Of a stretch of 5,886 nt of DNA, positions 1-5,397 are shown in pieces. Position 1 is the first letter of the stretch, and the number at the start of each line of letters is the position of its first letter. This DNA is from an uncultured Candidatus Midichloriaceae bacterium (GTDB taxonomy: Bacteria; Pseudomonadota; Alphaproteobacteria; Rickettsiales; Midichloriaceae): the NCBI GenBank assembly GCA_905479795.1, contig CAJQNX010000003.1, positions 1 to 5,886 on the forward strand. Reading direction: 5' to 3'. The notes under the pieces were generated by a model that saw nothing but the letters and a program-made list of their open reading frames with translations, was not told the origin of the DNA and made no database searches. The position numbers and the translations under genes are program-made.

Positions 1-62
1 TAAATTAATCTCAGATAAGGAGATGGGTAGCCTATTTAAAGTATTAGTTACAGAATGATATA

Positions 63-82
63 GTAATTTATATATAAATTAC
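63..82. repeat. Perfect 20-bp AT-rich palindrome upstream of ftsZ
   Basis: The arms GTAATTTATA (63-72) and TATAAATTAC (73-82) are exact reverse complements with no spacer. The symmetry extends outward through ATATAG (58-63) and CTATAT (84-89) if two bases are bulged on the right-hand side. It ends about 20 bases before a TATAAT hexamer, so it overlaps the place where a -35 element would lie. It could be an operator, or a weak AT-only terminator for a gene to the left. With this base composition chance palindromes are common, so the function is inference. Confidence 0.5.
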
Positions 83-107
83 ACTATATAAAAGTTGTAT
101 TTATAAT
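79..107 (+). promoter_or_regulatory. Possible ftsZ promoter (-10 TATAAT)
   Basis: A consensus TATAAT lies at 102-107. The hexamer 17 bases upstream (79-84, TTACAC) is a poor -35 match and overlaps the right arm of the palindrome at 63-82. Initiation just after 107 would leave a leader of roughly 85 bases before the ftsZ start. In AT-rich DNA a TATAAT alone is weak evidence. Confidence 0.3.
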
Positions 108-199
108 AAGAAACGATTGCAAACAAATGCCTAATGTATTATTTTACAGTTCTAAGAAGATAGAAAATTAAATTTCTTTAATCATTTATTTAAAGTAAA

Positions 200-1570
200 A
201 TGAGCCTAAAAATAAGTATTCCTGTAGAAAAAGATTTATCTCCGAAAATTGCTGTTTTTGGAGTGGGTGGCGGCGGTGTAAATGCTGTGAACAATATGAT
301 ATCATCTAATTTAGAAGGTGTTGATTTTTTTGTTGCCAACACAGATGCGCAAGCTCTAGATCATTCCTTAGCTACTAATAAAATAAAATTTGGTATAACT
401 TCTACAAAAGGATTAGGAGCAGGTTCAGATCCAAAAGTTGGAGCTATTGCAGCTGAGGAATCAACAAATGAAATTATTGAATATTTAGATAAATATAATC
501 TTATATTTATTACAGCAGGCATGGGAGGTGGAACTGGAACTGGTGGAGCTCCTATAGTTGCTAAAATTGCAAAAGAAAGAAATATTTTAACTGTGGGTGT
601 TGTAACGAAGCCGTTTCATTTTGAAGGGGCGAGGAGGATGAAAGTTGCAGAGGAAGGCTTAGATGAATTGCAGAAATTTGTTGATACCCTTATCATAATA
701 CCTAACCAAAATCTTTTTAGATTAGCAAATGAAAAAACAACATTTTCTGATGCATTTAAAATGGCAGATGAAGTGTTGCATGCAGGTGTGAAAGGTATAA
801 CGGATTTGATAACAAAACCTGGTTTGATTAATTTAGATTTTGCTGATATTCATGCAGTAATGAATGAAAAAGGAAAGGCAATGATGGGAACGGGAGAGGC
901 AGAAGGAGAAAATAGGGCGGTTAAAGCTTCAGAAGCTGCTATATCTAATCCATTGCTTGATCATTCATCAATGAAGGGTGCAAGAGGAGTATTGATTAAT
1001 ATTACTGGTGGCATGGACATGACATTATTTGAAGTTGATGAAGCAGCTAATAGAATTAAGGAGGAAGTTGATCCTAATGCAAATATAATTTTTGGTTCAG
1101 CATTTGATGTTGATCTAGAGGGAAAATTAAGGGTTTCTGTAGTAGCGACTGGAATAGATGCGAAAACTCAAAAAATAATTGACACCAAATTAATAAATGA
1201 TACTGGTGATATTTTTCTTTCAAAAACACCTGATAATAATATTAAAAAAAGTGTGATAAATGAAAATAAAATTGAGGAAAAAATTGTAGAGAAAGAGAAA
1301 TCAATAGCAATAGAAGAGAACATTAGTGAAAAAAATAATTCTATTCATGCGCAAAATGAAGAGATTGCAGGGCCAAAACAGAATTCTTTCTATTTTAATT
1401 TAAATAGAAGTAATGAAGAAGATGCTTATAATAATGAAATGAAAAAAGAATCTAAAAATGATTGTTTGCCAACAAAAGACGATGATTTGTTGAAGAAAGA
1501 GTCTAAAAAAATTAAATCAACAAGTAGTATATTTGAGATACCAACTTTTTTAAGAAATAAAAAAGATTAA
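200..1570 (+). CDS. ftsZ: Cell division protein FtsZ
   Basis: Tubulin-like GTPase that polymerises at mid-cell into the Z-ring and recruits the divisome in the cytoplasm. The 456-residue product shows the N-terminal nucleotide-binding glycine loop GVGGGGVNAV (about residues 21-30), the tubulin signature GGGTGTG (109-115), and the T7 synergy loop NLDFADIHAVM (211-221) that supplies the catalytic aspartates to the neighbouring subunit. The globular domain ends near residue 320. A Lys/Glu/Asn-rich disordered linker (about 320-445) follows, and then the conserved tail EIPTFLR (446-452), which normally binds FtsA and other partners. The tail has the alphaproteobacterial form, so the gene looks complete. 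The ATG at 200 gives the expected short extension before the first beta strand. No convincing Shine-Dalgarno sequence precedes it. No ftsA gene is visible, as only 199 bases lie upstream. The linker contains the short repeat KKESK twice (415-419 and 432-436). The identification is very secure. Confidence 0.98.
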   Translation: MSLKISIPVEKDLSPKIAVFGVGGGGVNAVNNMISSNLEGVDFFVANTDAQALDHSLATNKIKFGITSTKGLGAGSDPKVGAIAAEESTNEIIEYLDKYNLIFITAGMGGGTGTGGAPIVAKIAKERNILTVGVVTKPFHFEGARRMKVAEEGLDELQKFVDTLIIIPNQNLFRLANEKTTFSDAFKMADEVLHAGVKGITDLITKPGLINLDFADIHAVMNEKGKAMMGTGEAEGENRAVKASEAAISNPLLDHSSMKGARGVLINITGGMDMTLFEVDEAANRIKEEVDPNANIIFGSAFDVDLEGKLRVSVVATGIDAKTQKIIDTKLINDTGDIFLSKTPDNNIKKSVINENKIEEKIVEKEKSIAIEENISEKNNSIHAQNEEIAGPKQNSFYFNLNRSNEEDAYNNEMKKESKNDCLPTKDDDLLKKESKKIKSTSSIFEIPTFLRNKKD

Positions 1571-1778
1571 GTGCCCTAATTGCGCCTTTGCACGGGAAAG
1601 TAAAGTTCTTGTTTTTATAAGAAGGAGTCTATTTATAAAAAATCGCAAGGTGCAGGTAGGAGAAGTGGCATCATAGCCAGAGTTTATAGGTAATCCCAAT
1701 TCCAGGTGGTTGCATCTTCTTAGCTCTTGAAGTTGATCTATACAACGAAAAAATGCAAATACCAAAAGGAGGTATAAA
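1571..1778 (+). pseudogene. Probable remnant of a coding sequence, possibly a toxin end, upstream of the immunity-like gene
   Basis: These 208 bases between ftsZ and the next gene contain no intact plus-strand gene. By hand count they are about 38% G+C, against about 15% in the 2220-2334 spacer, so they look like former coding DNA rather than an ordinary spacer. In the last part, one frame is open from just after a TAG (1687-1689) to a TGA at 1780-1782. It reads VIPIPGGC... and ends ...MQIPKGGIK, but has no normal start codon. Another frame is open from 1604 to the TAA at 1691-1693 and reads ...SQGAGRRSGIIARVYR. A single frameshift near 1690 would join the two. The final TGA overlaps the GTG of the following gene, as expected for a toxin gene abutting its immunity gene. 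I do not recognise a family in any frame. It could instead be a structured RNA or a mobile-element scar. Confidence 0.35.
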
Positions 1779-1782
1779 GTGA
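1766..1782 (+). promoter_or_regulatory. Strong ribosome binding site deciding a GTG start, with a GTGA stop/start overlap
   Basis: AAGGAGGT (1766-1773) is a perfect complement of the 16S rRNA 3' end and sits 5 bases before GTG (1779-1781). The frame upstream ends in TGA (1780-1782), sharing GTGA with this start, which is an arrangement typical of translational coupling. ftsZ, typA and lpxC have no comparable site, so this signal stands out in the window. Confidence 0.75.
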
Positions 1783-2219
1783 GAAAGGGTTTTGACTATT
1801 TTTATAAAGGGGCTCCGGATCCTTTAATAAATTATAATTTTGGAAAGGTGGAAATTAAGTTTCCGACTTTAGTGGATAGTTACGCAATATATGATAACAA
1901 AATTATAGTTAAGCTGTTTCCGAAAAATTTAAAAGAAATTCATCCTCAAGAAAACCCTGGAAGAAACATATGGTGCTACAGGGATGATGGAAAGTTATTG
2001 TGGAAGATAGAGGAGAGTCCAGATTGGTTAAGGTGGTTGGATGAAAAATCAAAAGAGGAGAGGGGGGGAATACTAAATGATGGACATAATGATTATTATA
2101 CTTCTCTAATTTATATAGAAAGAGAAGATAAACTATACGCAAGAGTTGTAACAGGATATTACGATTTAGATCCTGAGACAGGTAAAGTATCTAATTTTAC
2201 TTATGATGGAGGGAGGTAA
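1779..2219 (+). CDS. Small hypothetical protein, immunity-protein-like
   Basis: A 146-residue protein, apparently cytoplasmic, with no signal peptide or membrane segment. I cannot assign a named family. It is rich in predicted beta strand and aromatic residues, and it has two stretches resembling PQQ-type beta-propeller blades: NIWCYRDDGKLLWKIE (63-78) and LYARVVTGYYDLDPETGKV (119-137). In between lies a charged, Trp-containing region (W83, W86). Small acidic-aromatic proteins with IWxYxxxGKLLWxIE and DPETGK motifs commonly turn up as immunity or orphan-immunity proteins beside polymorphic toxins. That is a family-level resemblance from memory and the role is inferred. The GTG start is chosen because of the perfect Shine-Dalgarno sequence 5 bases upstream, and there is no in-frame ATG near the N-terminus. 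A run of seven G at 2062-2068 codes for R-G-G and is unusual in such AT-rich DNA. The gene sits between ftsZ and the convergent lpxC, next to an apparent gene remnant, which suggests acquisition by transfer. That it is a real gene is likely; its function is uncertain. Confidence 0.75.
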   Translation: MRKGFDYFYKGAPDPLINYNFGKVEIKFPTLVDSYAIYDNKIIVKLFPKNLKEIHPQENPGRNIWCYRDDGKLLWKIEESPDWLRWLDEKSKEERGGILNDGHNDYYTSLIYIEREDKLYARVVTGYYDLDPETGKVSNFTYDGGR

Positions 2220-2334
2220 ATTTTTGAATGTTTAATATTGCTTAATATAAACTAAATATTTCAAATTACTAAAAATTAATATCTATGAAAAGAAATTAAA
2301 ACATTCTTTATTTTTATCAATTATTGGATTGGTA
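2220..2334. other. AT-rich convergent intergenic gap
   Basis: About 15% G+C by hand count. No gene is seen. An imperfect inverted repeat, GAATGTTTAAT (2226-2236) against ATTAAAACATTC (2295-2306) with one extra base, spans most of the gap. With a loop of about 58 bases and only A/T-rich pairing it is a poor terminator candidate, yet both flanking genes must terminate in or near this stretch. Confidence 0.4.
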
Positions 2335-3183
2335 TTAAATAATTTTATATGAATCAGTATTATTAAATATCTTTTTTAATATTGTATTATTAAGATTATG
2401 ACCTGCTTTACTTGCCTTTACATTACCCACTATTCTATATCCTGATAAAAATAAATCACCAACGCAATCTAATATTTTGTGCTTAACGAATTCATTTTCA
2501 CACCTAAGCCCTCCATCGTTCACTACACCATTTTCATTTAACCCAATGCTGTTATCGAGTGAAGCTCCACGTGCAAAACCTTTTTTTTTCAAAAATTCTA
2601 CATCACTTAAAAATCCAAAAGTTCGAGCATTTCCAATTTCATTTTCAAATTTTGTTGAATCATCAAGGTTATAACTTTGGTGTCCGATGGACTTATGATT
2701 AAAATCAATATTAAAATCAATTGTAAAGTCAGTAGCACTTCTAATTACTATCTCTTTATCTTCATCAACCACCTTTATTGTATCTAAAATTTTTAAAGAT
2801 CTTCTTTTTTTTGATTGTGTTTTTATGCCGGCCCTCTTTATTAGATTGATAAATTCCTTTGAGCTTCCATCCATTGCAGGCACTTCAGGTCCTGAAACTT
2901 CTATCAAGGCATTATCAATACTCATGCCCCATAGTGCAGCCATAATATGCTCAATTGTTGCTATTCTTATCCCGTTTTTATTAGAAATTTCTGTGCATAA
3001 TTTTGTGTGTATTACATTGAAAAATTTTGCAGGAATAATATTATCTGTTGATATATCAGATCTTTTGAAGATAATTCCTGAATCTTCTTTAAGTGGAGAA
3101 ATAACAAGTTTCACCATTTCCCCCGTATGCAAACCAATTCCTGAAATTACTTCTTTTTTACAAACAGTTTGTTGATAAGTCAT
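2335..3183 (-). CDS. lpxC: UDP-3-O-acyl-N-acetylglucosamine deacetylase LpxC
   Basis: Zinc-dependent cytoplasmic deacetylase that catalyses the committed step of lipid A synthesis, converting UDP-3-O-acyl-GlcNAc to the free amine. The 282-residue protein, near the usual 290-305, begins with the characteristic QQTVxxxVxxxGIGLHTGE pattern. The zinc and catalytic residues are all present: E78-H79 in TIEHIMAAL, H235 and D239 in VKHKILDCVGD, K236 beside them, and H262 in KAGHNLN. The substrate-loop RTFGF (187-191) is also present. The two-domain LpxC repeat is therefore complete and probably active. The ATG at 3183 gives the standard N-terminus, with no clear Shine-Dalgarno sequence. The 267-base gap from typA suggests its own promoter; a weak candidate is TTGTAA (3257-3252) with TATAAA (3232-3227) at a long 19-base spacing. 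Codons 199-201 are nine consecutive A (plus-strand T 2581-2589), a slippage-prone run. It faces ftsZ instead of following it on the same strand. The identification is very secure. Confidence 0.97.
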   Translation of the reverse strand: MTYQQTVCKKEVISGIGLHTGEMVKLVISPLKEDSGIIFKRSDISTDNIIPAKFFNVIHTKLCTEISNKNGIRIATIEHIMAALWGMSIDNALIEVSGPEVPAMDGSSKEFINLIKRAGIKTQSKKRRSLKILDTIKVVDEDKEIVIRSATDFTIDFNIDFNHKSIGHQSYNLDDSTKFENEIGNARTFGFLSDVEFLKKKGFARGASLDNSIGLNENGVVNDGGLRCENEFVKHKILDCVGDLFLSGYRIVGNVKASKAGHNLNNTILKKIFNNTDSYKII

Positions 3184-3201
3184 TTAAGCGCAATAATAAT
3201 T

Positions 3202-3220
3202 CTCTATACTATATATAGAG
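3202..3220 (-). promoter_or_regulatory. Hairpin in the lpxC leader
   Basis: CTCTATA (3202-3208) and TATAGAG (3214-3220) form a 7-bp stem with a 5-base loop, 18 bases upstream of the lpxC ATG. In a minus-strand transcript this would be a small 5'-leader hairpin. The same CTCTATA/TATAGAG words recur as a palindrome at 3374-3383. Any role in controlling lpxC is inference. Confidence 0.35.
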
Positions 3221-3333
3221 GATATTTTTATATTTTTTAAATAAATAATTATTACAAAATATTGCACAATGCTGTAAACATCTGGTGTAATTATATAGTG
3301 TATATTTGAGATAAAAAGTGTATGAGTGCGAAG

Positions 3334-3405
3334 TGCAGTATTTTTTAGATGGGCGGAAATAGGGTGAGTTATGCTCTATAGAGACTCTACCCTAAAAAAT
3401 ATGCA
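3334..3405. repeat. Nested palindromic element between typA and lpxC
   Basis: The outer arms are TGCAGTATTTTTTAG (3334-3348) and CTAAAAAATATGCA (3392-3405). They pair over 14 bases with a single bulged G at 3338. Inside lies a second stem, TAGGGTGAGT (3360-3369) with ACTCTACCCTA (3384-3394, one bulged T), whose loop contains the perfect palindrome CTCTATAGAG (3374-3383). The two stems share the CTA at 3392-3394, so they compete slightly or stack with an internal loop. The 72-base unit could be a terminator region, a structured RNA, or a small palindromic or MITE-like element of the kind found in Rickettsia. Only one copy is in the window. Confidence 0.6.
3360..3394 (-). terminator. Possible typA terminator
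   Basis: The stem TAGGGT-GAGT/ACTC-T-ACCCTA (10 bp with one bulge) is unusually G/C-rich for this spacer. It begins 57 bases downstream of the typA stop on the minus strand. The downstream U tract is short (UUU, then CC), so efficiency as an intrinsic terminator is doubtful. It is the best stem in the typA-lpxC gap. Confidence 0.35.
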
Positions 3406-3450
3406 TACCTAAATTTAGCTTCCTTTATTCGTGTAATACTACTTAATGGA

Positions 3451-5259
3451 CTATTTTCTAGATGCCTTTTTCCTTTCGTTAGGACATAATATTGACTTAC
3501 GAATACGAATATTATTAGGAGTAACTTCTATAAGTTCATCATCTTTAATATAGGATAAGGTTTCCTCAAGTGTAAAGACTTTATACGGAGTTAATTTTAT
3601 GCTTTCATCTGTTCCAGAAGCCCTCATGTTAGTAAGTTGCTTACCTTTAATTGGATTGACCTCTAAATCATTATCTCTATTATGCTCACCTATTATCATT
3701 CCTTCATAAATTTTAGTTTTTGGTGCTACAAATAAATCTCCTCTGTCTTCTAAGTTCCATAAAGCATATGCAACTGTTTCTCCGTTTGAATTTGAAATTA
3801 AAGCGCCATTCCTTCTTGATATAATTTCTCCTTTATATTCTTGATATGAATTAAATATTCTATTAATAGTACCTGTTCCTCTTGTATCATTACGAAATTC
3901 ATTTTGATAACCGATCAAGCCTCTAGATGGAACATGAAAAATTAACCTAGTTTTTGCGCCACTCGATGGTTTCATTTCTTTTAATTCAGCTTTCCTTAAT
4001 GAAAGTTTTTCAATTACTATGCCAGTATGCTCTTCATCAACATCAATGACGACTTCTTCTATAGGTTCTAAAGTATTACCATTTTCATCTTTTTGAAATA
4101 ATACTCTTGGTCTTGAAACTGATAGCTCAAAACCCTCACGGCGCATATTTTCTATCAAAACACCTAACTGTAATTCACCTCTGCCACCAATCTCAAAATT
4201 TTCTCCATTTTCTGAAATTTTTAATGTAATGGTTATATTGCTTTCCACTTCTTTTTCAAGTCTTGCTAAGATCATCCTTGATGTGACTTTTGATCCCTCA
4301 AGACCAGCTAAGGGTGAATTATTTACACTCAGTGTAATAGCCATAGTTGGTGGGTCAATAGGAGTAGATTGTAGAGGTACGGTAACTGCATTGTTACAGA
4401 TTGTATCTGCTACAGAAGTTTTTTCTATCCCAGAAATCGCAACTATATCTCCTGCTTCTGCAATTTCAATTGGTATTTTTTCTATCCCTCTAAATCCAAA
4501 TAATTTTGTAAGTTTGGTAGTTTCAATAACTGCTCCATTTAAATCAATTGATTTAACACTATCACCAACTTTAGCTGATCCTGAATAAACCTTCCCAATC
4601 AAAATTCTCCCTACATATGAATCTGCAGTTAATATACTTGCAAGCATTGAAAATGGTGCAGATTTATCAACGTTTGGGGTAGAAACGTGAGTTTTTATTT
4701 TTAGGAATAGTGGTTTTAAATCTTCGCATTTTTCATTTTTTTCAGATGCCCAACCATCTCTTCCAACGGCATATAATATTGGAAAATCTAACTGCTCCTC
4801 TGTCGCATCTAAAGAGTAAAATAAATCAAAAACCTCATCTAAAACTTCGTCAATTCTACTATCAGATCTATCAACCTTATTGATTACAACAATTGGCTTT
4901 AAACCAATTGCAAGTGCTTTTGACAATACGAATTTTGTTTGTGGCATAGCACCTTCTGATGCATCTACTAATAGTATTGCCCCATCCACCATTGATAAAA
5001 CTCTTTCTACTTCTCCTCCAAAATCCGCATGACCAGGTGTATCTATAATATTATACTTTATACCGTCATAGTTCATAGATGTACATTTAGCAAGAATGGT
5101 TATACCTCGTTCACGCTCAATATCATTGCAGTCCATTATTCTATTCTCTACTGCTTGATTATCTCTAAAGGTACCACTTTGCTTAAGCATATTATCTATA
5201 AGCGTTGTTTTACCATGATCTACATGAGCTATGATTGCAATGTTGCGAATTTCTGACAT
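3451..5259 (-). CDS. typA: Ribosome-associated translational GTPase TypA/BipA
   Basis: A translation-factor-like GTPase that binds the 70S ribosome, helps large-subunit assembly and supports growth under stress or low temperature. The 602-residue protein has the family's usual length and all G motifs: AHVDHGKTT (11-19, P-loop), RGIT (51-54, switch I), DTPGH (73-77, switch II) and NKVD (127-130). A beta-barrel domain II lies at about 205-290, and the EF-G-like domains III and V at about 305-480. The diagnostic BipA C-terminal part carries SRGLIGYQNEF with DTRGTGTINRIF, then LTNMRASGTDE and ELIEVTPNNIRIRK. These C-terminal signatures separate it from LepA and EF-G. The ATG at 5259 places MSEIRNIAIIAHVDHGKTT as expected. 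No Shine-Dalgarno sequence is seen, and a 14-bp AT palindrome (5261-5274) sits directly before the start. A plausible promoter lies at 5288-5316. It reads in the same direction as motB upstream and lpxC downstream, but the long gaps argue against one tight operon. Confidence 0.98.
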   Translation of the reverse strand: MSEIRNIAIIAHVDHGKTTLIDNMLKQSGTFRDNQAVENRIMDCNDIERERGITILAKCTSMNYDGIKYNIIDTPGHADFGGEVERVLSMVDGAILLVDASEGAMPQTKFVLSKALAIGLKPIVVINKVDRSDSRIDEVLDEVFDLFYSLDATEEQLDFPILYAVGRDGWASEKNEKCEDLKPLFLKIKTHVSTPNVDKSAPFSMLASILTADSYVGRILIGKVYSGSAKVGDSVKSIDLNGAVIETTKLTKLFGFRGIEKIPIEIAEAGDIVAISGIEKTSVADTICNNAVTVPLQSTPIDPPTMAITLSVNNSPLAGLEGSKVTSRMILARLEKEVESNITITLKISENGENFEIGGRGELQLGVLIENMRREGFELSVSRPRVLFQKDENGNTLEPIEEVVIDVDEEHTGIVIEKLSLRKAELKEMKPSSGAKTRLIFHVPSRGLIGYQNEFRNDTRGTGTINRIFNSYQEYKGEIISRRNGALISNSNGETVAYALWNLEDRGDLFVAPKTKIYEGMIIGEHNRDNDLEVNPIKGKQLTNMRASGTDESIKLTPYKVFTLEETLSYIKDDELIEVTPNNIRIRKSILCPNERKKASRK

Positions 5260-5287
5260 AATATTATATAATATAAACTAAGAGGTA

Positions 5288-5316
5288 TTAATATATAATT
5301 AACATAAAATCGTCAA
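5288..5316 (-). promoter_or_regulatory. Probable typA sigma70-type promoter
   Basis: On the minus strand TTGACG (5316-5311, five of six matches to TTGACA) is followed after 17 bases by TATTAA (5293-5288, four of six matches to TATAAT). An overlapping TATATT at 15 bases is an alternative -10. Initiation would fall near 5281, giving a leader of about 20 bases for typA. Confidence 0.5.
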
Positions 5317-5397
5317 GTAAAAGAGAGCATAATTAGATATTATTTTATTTGTGTTGAGCTGTTAAATGTTGTTTGAGATAACAATATACAACTAATA

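Noticed and set aside
262..291. Valine in the FtsZ glycine loop (GVGGGGVNAV) where many FtsZ proteins have glycine
   Set aside because: GGGGVNAV also occurs in other functional FtsZ proteins, for example those of mycobacteria, so it is within normal variation.
1571..1595. GTGC...GCAC short stem right after ftsZ, considered as its terminator
   Set aside because: It is only 4 bp with a long loop and no U tract after it.
1550..1765. 71-codon minus-strand frame opposite the ftsZ-immunity gap
   Set aside because: It overlaps the ftsZ 3' end, has no recognisable motif or ribosome binding site, and would lie antisense to the likely gene remnant. I noted it but cannot support it as a gene.
1571..1778. 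tRNA, SRP RNA, tmRNA or group II intron in the insert after ftsZ
   Set aside because: I found no cloverleaf arms, no SRP GGAAG/AGCA-type core, no tmRNA ends and no domain V hairpin.
1909..2142. 77-codon minus-strand frame inside the immunity-like gene
   Set aside because: It is fully inside a plus-strand gene with a perfect Shine-Dalgarno sequence, and its composition is that of an antisense shadow.
2477..3175. Plus-strand frames opposite lpxC (2477-2674 and 2825-3175)
   Set aside because: They are antisense to a complete, motif-bearing lpxC, with no family signature and no start signals.
4229..4588. 119-codon plus-strand frame opposite typA
   Set aside because: It is antisense to the conserved domain II-III of TypA, and its hydrophobic composition is a codon-complement artefact.
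5029..5256. 75-codon plus-strand frame opposite the typA start
   Set aside because: It is antisense to the invariant G-domain of TypA and has no independent evidence.
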